Positions 9,246 to 20,800 of a stretch of 64,000 nucleotides of DNA are shown here, one piece after another. The notes beneath the pieces are model-generated. The model saw only the letters and a list, made by a program, of their open reading frames with translations. It was not told where the DNA came from and did no database searches. The translations under genes were made by a program, and so were the position numbers. Source of the DNA: a virus; IMG/VR virus record IMGVR_UViG_3300017917_001336, positions 1-64,000 of that record. One strand, written 5' to 3'. Position 1 is the stretch's first letter; each line of letters starts with the position of its first letter.

Positions 9246-12200
9246 ATGGCTGTTGGTCGTATTACCGGTCCGCTCTTGAAAGCGAATTTGCTCCGCCACG
9301 GGGTAAATCTGGCTTTTGAGACCGACTTACTTTATCTAGATGTTATTAACGGCAAAGTCGGCATTAAGACTATACCGGATCCTCAATACGATTTAGATGT
9401 CAATGGATTAGTAAAATCTACAACATTAGATGTTACTACCCAAGCAGACATTGCAACTTTTACAATAAACACCAATACAATTTCAAGCTCCGACAGCACT
9501 ATTAATTTAGAGCCAAGCGGAGTTAATCCAGTAGTTTATCAAGGTAAACTTGTTACTGGCGATTTGCAAATTTCCACAAATACAATTGAAGTTACAGCAA
9601 CCAATAGTGACCTAAATATTGATACTTTAGGAACTGGTAAAGTAAATGTTAATTCTAACATGTATGTTAACGGTGACTTACATGTTACTGGCAACTTACA
9701 AGTTGACGGAGATGCTAGTGGCACAATTACTATTGGCGATGCTAACACAGACAACGTAGAATTTAAAGCAGATGTTAATAGTAACTTAGTACCAGAAGTT
9801 TGGAAATTAGGTGACGCCGGTATTGGGTTAAACTTGCCAGGAGATCCTAAGTGGGATTTAGGAAGTACAACTCAACGATGGTTAAATGCTTATGCTAAAG
9901 ATGTAACTGTTGATAGTGTAACATCTTCTAGTTTAGTAGTCAACGGCATTGATTTAGTACTTCCACAAGGAAATACAATTTATGTAGCAACAAACGGAAA
10001 CGATACTAATGCTGGTAATCACGAACACGCACCGTTTGCTACTGTTAAATATGCCTTGGGTGTAGCTACTTCTGGCACAACTGTATTCATTTATCCAGGT
10101 ACATATACAGAAATATTTCCTCTAACTGTTCCTGCAGGCGTATCAGTTAGAGGGTCTGGAATAAGATCTGTTAAGATTGTTCCAACTACTGAGACAAGAT
10201 ATAACGATGCGTTCTTGCTTACTGGGCAAACAACTATTGAAGATTTAACCGTAGCTGATTTTTTCAGCGGCGGAAATTACTTTACAGTTACAGCCGCAAG
10301 TGCCGGATCAACAACAGTTAATGTTGGCACAGCACCATTTGCCCACACTTATGTAAGTGGCGGAACAGTAACAATTGGTGCAACAGTTTATAACATTACT
10401 AATGCAGTTTACACATATACAACTGGTGTGTTAGTTTTAACTCATACTGGCGGAACAGCAACACCTGGAGATAGTGTATTTGTTTCTGACTTAACATTTA
10501 GTTGTGCAGGCCCAGTAGGTTCAAGCACTAGAATATTTCCAGATAACGGATATGCATTCCGTTTTGCAGAAGGATTCACCGTTTCATCACGCAGTCCATA
10601 TGTAAGAAATTGTACAGTTCTTACAAAAGGTAGTGTAACAAGTCCATCAGATCCGTTAGGTTTTGATGCACATGATGCTGGCCGCGGAGCATACCTTGAT
10701 GGAGCATACGCAAGTATCACTTCAAACGAAGCAGGCATGTTATTCCATTCTGCAACATTTATTACACCTGGAGTTGATACTATTACAACTAAAAACGGAG
10801 TTCGTGTTGAGTGGTTAAATTCATTTACATATTATGCTAATAAAGGTTTTAATTTAATTTCTAGTAATTATGGTTTATCACAACAAGGTAAGACTCGTTT
10901 AAGAATTGACAACCGTGCAGGGACTTGGACCACAGGCAATACAGTAACGTACTATGACACAGACGGCACAACTGTTTTAGCATCTGGTGTTATTTCTAAT
11001 GTTGATGGAAATTATATTAACTTAACAGGAAAGTGTGTAGGGTTTGAAACTATTACTGATCGTGTTGGCAAAACTGTTTATGCTCAAGGTAATGCAAAAC
11101 TAGCAACAGCACAGAAAAAGTTTGGTACTGCAAGTCTTGTACTAGACGGAACAGGCGATTATGCTTCAATTACAAGCCAACCGGATTTTGAATTCGGTAC
11201 TGGAGATTTTTGTTTAGAAGCTTACATTTATCCAACAACTAGCGGAGCATATAGAACAATATTTGATATGCGTACGGCTGCTACAGACGTTGCTATATTT
11301 TTAGGACTTACTAGCGGTAATGCTTTATATTGTTTTATAAACGGTTCTATTGTAATGACTGGCGGCACAGGTGCAACATTAAATGCTTGGTCACATGTTG
11401 CAATAGCAAGATCAGGAACTAGTTTAAAAATGTTTTTAAACGGAGTTCAACAAGGATCGACTTATACAGATACAAACAACTATTCTGCTAAACCTTTAAG
11501 AATTGGAGCAGACTGGCAAGCACTATACGGTTTAACTGGATACGTTGATGATGTTCGTGTGAGCAAAGGTGTTCCTCGATATACAGGAACATTTACAGCA
11601 CCGGCTAGCGCACTAAGCGGAGATTTATCAACTGTATTATTATTGCATTTTAACGGTGCTAATAATTCAACTACTTTCTTAGACGACGGTGTTACACTAC
11701 AAGATTTAAGAACAAGTGCAGGCGGTACTGCAACACTAATTAATTTTGCCGACTACTCGGACTTTGGTGCAGAAGTTCGCTCAATTGGTTCAGCATGTGT
11801 TTACGGAAATTATGGATTCTATGGCGATGGAGATGGAATCATCGCATATCTAATTTCACAAAACTTTGCGTATGTTGGTGCAGGCAAATTATCAACAAAC
11901 GATCCTAATGACAGAATTGCAGCTAATGAAGTTGTAAAATTAAATCGTGCAAAAATTTATTATACAAGCGTTGATAATGAAGGTAACTTTAGTGTTGGCG
12001 ATGCGTTTTTTGTAAATCAAAAAACTGGCGATGTGTTATTCAACGGCCAATCACTATCAATTACTGCACCAAGCGGTGTTACATTTACAGACGGTGTTAA
12101 CACTACAACAATATTGCCAACAAACATTGATACAGGAAACATTCGTATTAGTGGTAACACTATTGAAAGTTTAACTGGTGATGTTAACGTAGTTGCTGCA

Positions 12201-14060
12201 AGCGGAGCAATTAATTTACAAAATAACACATATATCACTGGCGACTTAGATGTTACAGGCGATATTAATTTAGGCGGCAACATTACAATTGGTAATGAAA
12301 GTACCGATACTATCACATTTGTTGCGGGAATTACTAGCAATTTAGTTCCATCAAATCCAGCATCATATGACCTTGGTACAGATGCACTACGTTGGAACAA
12401 TGCATTTTTAAGCCGCGTAGAAATTGACGGGCTTGTAATTGATAACAATTCTATTAGCACAACTGTAGGAAATGATGACCTAACACTAACTGCTAACGGT
12501 ACTGGAAAAATTCTAATACCAAATAATAATGTTCAAATTGATCAAGCTCTTACAGTTAACGGAAGTACTACGCTTAAAGGAACTACAGTCAACGGTGATA
12601 TAACCCAAACTGGAGATGTTACACAGACTGGCGATTATACACAAACAGGTAATACTGAAATTACAGGAACATTAACAGTTGGATCTTATGCTCAGTTTGA
12701 AGAAATTAAAATTGATTTAAACACTATTAGCACAACTACTTCTGGAACAGATTTAGTATTAGAAGCAGCAGGTACTGGTAAGATTTCAATTCCATCAGAC
12801 GATGTATATCTAGGACAAGATTTAACTGTAAACGGTGCAACTACTATAGATAATGCCACTGTTACAAATAATTTAACAGTTGGCTCGTTAACTACTGGTG
12901 ATATTTCTATTGAAAATAATTCTATTACTACTACAGTAACTAATAGTAATTTAGAATTATCAGCTAACGGTACAGGCATTGTTTCAATACCAACAAATAA
13001 TGTTGAAATTGATCAAAGTTTAACAGTAACTCAAGATTTAACAGTAACTACTGGTACAACTTATCTTAAAGATGCAAGCATCACCGGAGACATTACACAA
13101 ACTGGTGATATTAATCAAACCGGTGATTTTACAACAAGCGGAACTGTTGAGGTCACTGGTAATATAACTGCAACTAATTCTTTACAAGTAGCCGACATAT
13201 TAATATCCGGCCACACTATTGAAAGCACAGCAACTAATACAGATTTAGCATTGTTACCAAATGGTACTGGTGATATTGTTTTTGAAAATATTCGTGTTAC
13301 TGATAATACATTTAGAAGTACGTTAACTAACCAAGATATTATTCTTGAACCAAACGGTGTTGGTAGTGTCTTAATTCAAAGCGATCAAAGTTTAATTATT
13401 CCTGTAGGAACAACAGCAGAGCGTCCAGGCACACCAGTTAACGGAATGATTCGTTACAACACAGATTTATCTCGCTATGAAGGTTACTACGCAACTTATA
13501 ACAAATGGTTACAACTAAGCGGCGTTATTGATGAAGACGGCAATACTTATATTACAGCAGAATTAACTCCGGGGGCAAATGATAATGTTATTCGATTTGT
13601 TGTTAACAATAATTTGTTAGCATACATCGATTCAACAAAATTATGGGCAGACAGATTTGAAACTAATAATATTGCAGTTTATGACGATCAGATCACAACT
13701 GTAGCAAGTAATACAGATATTAATCTAACTACAGCCGGCACTGGTGGTGTTAAGATTGGTAATTTACGTATTAGAAACAACACTATTACTAATACAGCAA
13801 CAAATGCCGTAACTGAATTTAGTGAAGTAGGATCTGGATACGTTAAAATTTCAGGAACTAACGGAGTAGTAATACCATCTGGCGACTTATCAAACTTACC
13901 AGTATCTCCAGAGTTAGGTATGATTAGATTTAATACATTCTATTCTTATGTAGAAGTATGGAACGGAACACAATGGGTTAACTCCGCAGGTACAAACAGC
14001 GGTGTTACATTAAATCAAGCAACAGATATTGGTATTGTATCAGCATTACTATTTGGATAA
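9246..14060 (+). CDS. Long tail-fibre-like protein with beta-helix and inserted LamG domain
   Basis: 1604 residues, paralogous to the upstream 1255-residue fibre over the N-terminus (VGRITGPLLKANLLRHG, LDVINGKVGI), the beta-helix (from about 245, YVATNGNDTNAGNHEHAPF) and the shaft and C-terminus (TPGANDNVIRFVVNN; GMIRYNTDLSRYEGYY). Two insertions set it apart: about 100 residues at 340-438, and a complete LamG/concanavalin-like jelly-roll at about 615-806, recognised from GTASLVLDGTGDYASI, WSHVAIARSG and GYVDDVRVSKGVPRYTG. LamG folds usually bind carbohydrate. Shaft repeats (TQTGD, TNSNLELSANGTG) fill 980-1390. GGAG lies 6 nt before the ATG. Likely a receptor-binding fibre. Confidence 0.8.
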   Translation: MAVGRITGPLLKANLLRHGVNLAFETDLLYLDVINGKVGIKTIPDPQYDLDVNGLVKSTTLDVTTQADIATFTINTNTISSSDSTINLEPSGVNPVVYQGKLVTGDLQISTNTIEVTATNSDLNIDTLGTGKVNVNSNMYVNGDLHVTGNLQVDGDASGTITIGDANTDNVEFKADVNSNLVPEVWKLGDAGIGLNLPGDPKWDLGSTTQRWLNAYAKDVTVDSVTSSSLVVNGIDLVLPQGNTIYVATNGNDTNAGNHEHAPFATVKYALGVATSGTTVFIYPGTYTEIFPLTVPAGVSVRGSGIRSVKIVPTTETRYNDAFLLTGQTTIEDLTVADFFSGGNYFTVTAASAGSTTVNVGTAPFAHTYVSGGTVTIGATVYNITNAVYTYTTGVLVLTHTGGTATPGDSVFVSDLTFSCAGPVGSSTRIFPDNGYAFRFAEGFTVSSRSPYVRNCTVLTKGSVTSPSDPLGFDAHDAGRGAYLDGAYASITSNEAGMLFHSATFITPGVDTITTKNGVRVEWLNSFTYYANKGFNLISSNYGLSQQGKTRLRIDNRAGTWTTGNTVTYYDTDGTTVLASGVISNVDGNYINLTGKCVGFETITDRVGKTVYAQGNAKLATAQKKFGTASLVLDGTGDYASITSQPDFEFGTGDFCLEAYIYPTTSGAYRTIFDMRTAATDVAIFLGLTSGNALYCFINGSIVMTGGTGATLNAWSHVAIARSGTSLKMFLNGVQQGSTYTDTNNYSAKPLRIGADWQALYGLTGYVDDVRVSKGVPRYTGTFTAPASALSGDLSTVLLLHFNGANNSTTFLDDGVTLQDLRTSAGGTATLINFADYSDFGAEVRSIGSACVYGNYGFYGDGDGIIAYLISQNFAYVGAGKLSTNDPNDRIAANEVVKLNRAKIYYTSVDNEGNFSVGDAFFVNQKTGDVLFNGQSLSITAPSGVTFTDGVNTTTILPTNIDTGNIRISGNTIESLTGDVNVVAASGAINLQNNTYITGDLDVTGDINLGGNITIGNESTDTITFVAGITSNLVPSNPASYDLGTDALRWNNAFLSRVEIDGLVIDNNSISTTVGNDDLTLTANGTGKILIPNNNVQIDQALTVNGSTTLKGTTVNGDITQTGDVTQTGDYTQTGNTEITGTLTVGSYAQFEEIKIDLNTISTTTSGTDLVLEAAGTGKISIPSDDVYLGQDLTVNGATTIDNATVTNNLTVGSLTTGDISIENNSITTTVTNSNLELSANGTGIVSIPTNNVEIDQSLTVTQDLTVTTGTTYLKDASITGDITQTGDINQTGDFTTSGTVEVTGNITATNSLQVADILISGHTIESTATNTDLALLPNGTGDIVFENIRVTDNTFRSTLTNQDIILEPNGVGSVLIQSDQSLIIPVGTTAERPGTPVNGMIRYNTDLSRYEGYYATYNKWLQLSGVIDEDGNTYITAELTPGANDNVIRFVVNNNLLAYIDSTKLWADRFETNNIAVYDDQITTVASNTDINLTTAGTGGVKIGNLRIRNNTITNTATNAVTEFSEVGSGYVKISGTNGVVIPSGDLSNLPVSPELGMIRFNTFYSYVEVWNGTQWVNSAGTNSGVTLNQATDIGIVSALLFG

Positions 14061-14065
14061 TAATT

Positions 14066-14407
14066 ATGGCAACATTTTTTAGAAATAAACTAGAATCAGA
14101 AATTGGAACAAGCGAAACTGAAGTTATTAGTGTAGACACAAACTCTCGAGTAACTGTTATTGGTATGAGCTTAACAAATTTAACAGGCGGTATTGTGTTA
14201 GCAACAATTAGAATTGAAAACACAGTAGCTAGTGCACCAAACGACAGCGCATATTACGTTAAAGATGTAGTAGTACCCCCTAATCAAAGTTTAAGAGTAA
14301 TTAATGGCGGCGAAAAATTAGTTTTAGCTGGCGATATGAAAGTATACGTACAATCAAACACAGCAAGTAGTTTAGATTTCATTGCAAGTTACGTAGAAAT
14401 TATCTAA
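14066..14407 (+). CDS. Small virion structural protein
   Basis: A 113-residue beta-rich protein with a short basic N-terminus (MATFFRNKLESEIG) and a C-terminal half reading VVVPPNQSLRVINGGEKL, a pattern I associate with small structural proteins next to fibre genes in marine T4-like phages. It starts 5 nt after the stop of the 1604-residue fibre gene and is followed 10 nt later by another small gene. It shares general layout with the proteins at 4435 and 34254. The exact role is unknown; a joining or capping subunit for the neighbouring fibre is plausible. Confidence 0.62.
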   Translation: MATFFRNKLESEIGTSETEVISVDTNSRVTVIGMSLTNLTGGIVLATIRIENTVASAPNDSAYYVKDVVVPPNQSLRVINGGEKLVLAGDMKVYVQSNTASSLDFIASYVEII

Positions 14408-14417
14408 GGATTAAATT

Positions 14418-14804
14418 ATGACATACTATATTGGAAATGAAGTTAATTTAAACGACATATTAGGTGAAGGAAATCCTAGATTTTTCTATGCACTTCGTCG
14501 CCAAGATGAAGGTAATGCTGACGGAACATTATACTTTACAAAAATTGATCAACTTTCGAGTACTGACACTATTACCTTAAATGTTCCAGGTTCTACAGAT
14601 AATAACTTTGAAACTTTTGAATATGGTATTGATTTCTTTGATGGGCGATTGGCTCAAGATCATAGTAGACCATATCCTAACTTAGCATTTGACCAATATC
14701 GATGGGATGGTAAGAATTGTTATTACTATATAAATGCTAATGGTGAGTTAGTTGTAAGAATTAATCAAGTATATGCTTATTCACAAGATCAAATTGTTAG
14801 TTAA
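14418..14804 (+). CDS. Hypothetical small structural protein
   Basis: A 128-residue acidic, aromatic-rich protein (many Tyr, Phe, Asp, Asn), with segments LGEGNPRFFYALRRQDEG near residue 15 and DQYRWDGKNCYYYINANGEL near 92. Not recognised as an enzyme. Its position between two fibre genes in a continuous plus-strand unit, with AAGGATT before the start, suggests a virion component or fibre accessory protein. No repeat or membrane segment is seen. Confidence 0.58.
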   Translation: MTYYIGNEVNLNDILGEGNPRFFYALRRQDEGNADGTLYFTKIDQLSSTDTITLNVPGSTDNNFETFEYGIDFFDGRLAQDHSRPYPNLAFDQYRWDGKNCYYYINANGELVVRINQVYAYSQDQIVS

Positions 14805-14824
14805 TAAAGACAAGGAAAATACAA

Positions 14825-17800
14825 ATGGCAGCAGAATTTAAAATTGGTAGATTACGATATAACTGGGCAGGCACATGGACAACTGCCACAGAATACGGTC
14901 GAGACGACGTAATCCTTAATGACGGAAAAGCATATTTTTGTTTAATTCCACATACTGCAAGCGCAAACTTTTACACAGATTTGTATGCTACATTTCCTAA
15001 ATGGAAGCAAATGCTTGACGGAAAAACATGGGCAGGCCCATGGGAAACCTCTCATTCATATGGTGTAGGACACATTGTTGTATTTGGCGGAAACGCATAC
15101 ACTTCAATCGTTGCCCATACTAGTACAACCTTTGCCGCAGATGCTGCTAATTGGGAAGTCTATACAGAATCAAATAAATGGAATCCAGTTTGGCAAGCCA
15201 ATACAGCGTACGGATTAAATGATATTGTTCGCTGGGGCGGAATTGTTTATAAGTGTATTGCAAATCACACAAGCGCAGCATCAACTACGTTAGGTCTCGA
15301 AGCTAATCAAGCTAGTTGGGAAGTCTATTATTCTGGAATTGATTTTAAAGGTGATTGGACATCCAGCCAACGATACAAATTAAACGATATAGTTAAATTA
15401 AACGGAAGTCTTTACAGATGTACACAGTATCACACTTCTTCAAGCACATTTGCTGACAATAATTTTGTTGTTTGGGTCCCAGGGCAGTTGGCCAACATAA
15501 TGTGGTCGTCAGCAACAACTTACCAAATAGGTGATGCAGTTATATATGGTGGCGATGCTTATATCAGCAAGACTTCCAATAATTCAAATAATTTTCCAGA
15601 TACTGACATTATAAACTGGGGTCCTTTTAATATTGGTTATACTGTTAGAAATAACTGGTCATCAACTACTCCGTATGCACCAGGTGATTTAGTTTCTAGA
15701 AATGGAGTTCTGTACGAAGCAGTAGCAAGAAGTACAGGACAAGATCCAAATACTAGTACAACAAATACTACATATATTTCAGCCGGAAGTTCCGGTAATA
15801 CAATTACAGTATTGTCGGGAGCTGGCATAGTTTCTGGTATGACTGTTTCTGGAACAGGGATATCCAACGGACAACGTGTTTCAACAGTAACAACTACATC
15901 AGCATCAGTTACTACAGCAACAATCAGCGGGCCTCCTGCAATAACTGTAAGTTCCTTTACATCTAAAACAGGTTCAGGACCGTATCTTGTTACTTTTGCT
16001 ATCCCATCACAATCTATTGCTCCGCCTATTAACACTAACTATGTAGTAGCAGGTAATAGTAACAATAGTTATAATGGAACTTATACCTGTACTGCTAGTA
16101 CCACAACAAGTATTACACTAAGTTATGTAACAGATCCAGGTGTATACGGATCTGGAACTACAACTCTTACAGCGCAAGCTGGTACAACTCTTACACTTAC
16201 TGGTACTGTAACTGGTACATTTGCCCCCGGCATGTTGCTTAATGGTTCTGGAATCCCTAACGGTGTATATATCGTATCTGGTGCTGGAACTTCTTGGGAA
16301 ATTAGTTCACCGTTATCTGTTACTTCTATTGTTATTAGCGGAACATTAACATCAATTGTGCTAACTAGTCCGCCAAATAGTACAGTTCCAGACAACACAA
16401 CTTTTAATTTCTTAGGTATAAATTCAGCATATTGGTCTGTTTTAATTTCTGGCAAGAAATGGTGTAACAGATGGGTACAAGGAACCTTATATTCTGTAGG
16501 CGATGTAGTTGCTTACAGTAACGGTGTATATGTTTGTGTTAATCAACATCAAGACCCTAGTACTCCATCTGCAACATTCCAGCCCGGAAACAGCACTTCC
16601 GGCAATTGGATATTATTAATTTCATCAGATTTAAACAATGCACTAAACAGCCAAGGTGACTTAAGAACATTTGCAAATAATAAACCAAGTGCAGTAGCAA
16701 TAGGAACCGACACATATCTTTTAAGTGTAAATAGCGATATTCCAAACTGGAGAAAAATAAACGTAGTTCCAGCAGTTTATTATGTTGATGCATACTCGGG
16801 TATCGATACCCCAGGATATGGAATTACATGGGACCAACCATGGCGCTCAATCAAATATGCATGTGATACTATTAGTACTGGTTTTTATTTTCCTAATGCA
16901 GTAACTTTACTAAAAGCAAATAAAGCATACGTTATTGCAGAAATGTATCAATGGATGTTGTACCAAATGGCCAATAACATTGCTCCATTTAGTTCTGATA
17001 GTTTATGGAATCCAACTAAAGCACAGCGCGATGCATCATTAATTTTTGATGCGATCGTCTACGATTTAAAGAGAGGCGGTAATAGTCAGTCGGTAAATGC
17101 TGCGCTATCATTCTTTTATTACGGAAGTCAAACTCAACTAGTCAATAGCATTGTAAAATCAACTTTGCCTTACTATGTTCCTGCCTTAAATTATCTAGTT
17201 ACTTTAATGCAGAGTGTAGTTGCAAATACTAACTTAGTAAATTATCAGTTATTAAATAATGTTCCATTAGTAAGCCGTGTTAATCAAGTTGTTATTAACA
17301 GTTTAGTTGCAGAATCTGGTATCAACACAAACATTTCAAGTTTAATGTCCATTATTACAACTGCATTAACAAATGAAAACACATACCTTGTCCCAACTGC
17401 TAATACTGGAATTCAAGCATCTATCTACGTAAAAACAGGAACTTATAACGAATTATTACCAATTAGCGTTCCAGAGAATGTATCAATCATTGGAGACGAA
17501 TTGCGTAGTGCAGTTGTGCAACCATCAATAAGCAAAACTTTTTATTGCACACAAACTATTGCACCTAATAGTAATCAAATTACTACTAATACTATGGTAG
17601 TTAACAGTACTGTTGGTTTAGTTGATCAAATGCGTTTGCAATTTATTAGTCCGTTTATCAATAATGCCCCTACAACTTTTGGCGGTGTCACATCTGGAAA
17701 AACATACTATGTTGATGGAAGTTCTATAACTAGCACTAGTTTAAGAATTAAAGATGGTCCAACATTTGATTTTACTGGAACCACTACCCTTGGCAGTAAT

Positions 17801-20800
17801 ATCTTAACAAACGTTTCAAACATAACTAATTTGTCCGTGGGCATGAAAATTACAGGAAACGGAATTCCTGCAGATACCTACGTTTACTCTTTTAGTCAAG
17901 CAGTTAACAGTATTTCTTCAGTTACTATGTGTAGCGGCTATCCGCTTGCAACTAATTATGTGTTTGTAGAGTCAAATGCTACTGTCACAGGAATTTTACA
18001 AACATTTACAGCTAGCGGAAATTATGTAGAATTTACTAACGGTTCGGGCAACATGACTGTATATGCCGGCGATTGCTTGAAAGATATGTTCTACGTTAGA
18101 AACGGCGTTACTATAAGAAATCTATCATTATTTGGATTAAAAGGAACGCTAACCGCCGCCAATCAATACTTAACTTGCCGCCCAACAGGTGGTGCATATA
18201 CTAGTTTAGATCCAGGTACCGGTCCTAACGATACTAGTGTATGGATTATTAAACGAAGCCCTTATGTACAAAACGTTACAACGTTTGGTGACGGTTGCGT
18301 TGGTATGAAAGTTGACGGATATCTGCACAATGGAGGCAGCAAATCAATGGTTACTAACGACTATACTCAAGTTGTTAGTGACGGTATTGGTGTTTGGATT
18401 AAAGGTCCGGGCTCTATTGCAGAATGTATTTCTGTATTCTGTTACTATGGATATGCTGGATACTTTGCCGAAGACGGTGGGCGTATTCGCGCAGCTAACG
18501 GAAACAGTTCTTATGGAACTTTTGGTGTAGTAAGTGAGGGATATGACAATACAGAAGTTCCACTAACAGGAACAATTAATAACCAATCACAACAAGTTCA
18601 AGCAAGTGTCACTAGTGCGTTTGGTACTGTTGACCAATTGTTAAAATTAAATTATAGTAATGCTGGTTCTCAATATTACTACCCCGTAACAAATATGTTA
18701 AAAAGAAGTAATGACTTTTTAACAACTTGGACTAATGACGGATTTATTTCTTTCATTAAAAATAATACTGCCCCAACAGGATACACCGAAGCATGGTTAT
18801 TAACAGGATCATCAAATACTCCTGGGTCAGGTTGGATTCAGCAAAGTATTAATATAAATCCATCCGGGGCTACTTACACTAACGTAGGTGGAACCACACA
18901 AGATGGCGCTCCTGGTAACAGCGCAACATTTGACATTACAGTAACATCTACAACTTATGTTGTTACAGTTAATACTCCAGGTACTTTATACCAAACCGGT
19001 AATAATATTGTAATTAAAGGTTCAGTATTAGGTGGCCTTGATACTGTAAACGATTTAACTATTGTTGTAGGAAACTTAGCCGGAACAGGTATTTCAACTA
19101 TTGCATCAACATCGGGTACTATTCCAGCTGGTAGTAATCAAAACTACACTTTAAGTATGTATGTGTATGATACAGGAACGTCAGCTACACTCGATATCCA
19201 GGCAGTATTTTCTGGAACAACTACAGTAACTAGCGGTATAAGTTATAATATTGCAAGTAAAACAGTTACTCCGTACAGCGGAACAAGTTTAACAAATAGT
19301 GCTAACGGCGGAACACTACCAGTTAACTTCAAAGCTCAAAAAACTTTAGTTGCAGGATGGTACAGAGTTTGGTTCTCAGTTAACGACAGTACCGGAGTTA
19401 ACAACACATTAACTTTTAAATTCTTCCCGCAAGGAGCAAATGCGCCTGTATCAAACACATATTCAATTGTTTATGGTGCTCAAGTTGAAATATCAGATAC
19501 AGACTATACCCCTAAATTCTATTTAGAAACAACAACTAATCAATTTACAGCTTATGCAAACTATCAAGTTGTTGGTGCAGGTGCCGGAGCATCATTATCT
19601 GGAGATGAGATAAGAAGCCAATCTGTGTTTAATGCTCGTGTTACTACTGATAGTAATGGATTTACTGGCGGTGCAGGTTATGGAAATAGTGCTAACACAG
19701 CAGCTGACGGTAACACATATTCTATTAGACTTGCTGCTACTGACCAAGGAATTTATAATTACTTAGGTATGCGTGCCTTTATTAGTGCAGGTACAGGTGC
19801 AGGACAATATGGATTTGTAACATATTATAATAACAGCTCTGGAGTTGACGCTAACGGTATAACATCAAAGACTGCACTAATAGCAAAAGAAACTATTGAC
19901 CCAGTGAACGTAGTTTCAACAACTTATAATGCAACTCCAGCTAATAATCTTATAACTCTATCTTCTGGTTCGGACACTAGCCAATGGTATGTAAATCAAG
20001 CAGTTCAATTTGTTCCAACATATTATACAACAACAGTTACATCAACATCAACTGATACGGTTGTAGCAACTAGTTCTATTGGAGGTACAACAAATACTAT
20101 CAGTATACCAACTGCTAGCCTTGCTTTAAATATGCCTGTAACATTTGGCACAGGGGATTTAAATCTTAGCCCAGGCTTCCAATACTATATTACACAAATT
20201 GACTATGATAACGATACTATTCAGATAGCAACTAGTATTTCAGGTACCGCAATTCAACTTACAACAGTTGCATCAACATCTCAAACAATGACATTTCCTA
20301 GATATTCAGGATATATTAAAGCACCAACTACTAACATGGTGCCAAATATTAACATTCAATTCACCGGTGTAAGCCTTGGCGGAGTAGCATTGGGTACAAC
20401 ATACTACATTAACGATATTGTAGATGCAAATAATTTTACAATATCTACTAATAGAGTATCATTGACTTCTACATCTTCTGTTGGAGGTTCTACAAATACT
20501 GTTGCAGCTAACACCGTATCATTAGTTCCTTGTAATCCTGTAGTATTTTCTGGAACAATATTTGATGCTGCAATTAGCCCAGGTGTAACATATTATATTA
20601 GTAATATTGTAGATGCCGGAAATTTTAATATTACAACTGAAATTATTAGAGTAGACGTTACTTCAACTACTTTTGGTACAAACTTAGTAGAAGTATCAGA
20701 TACAACAGGTTTTGTAATTGGTCAGCCTATTATCTTTAGCGGTATTGCCTCAGGCACTACATTTGGTAATATTCAACCTGAAACAACTTATTATATTTTA

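Noticed and set aside
9190-9250. Hammerhead-like pieces (GAAAC and CTGATG) in the structured leader
   Set aside because: The core needs CTGANGA; here it reads CTGATGG and the order of core elements and helices does not fit any hammerhead permutation.
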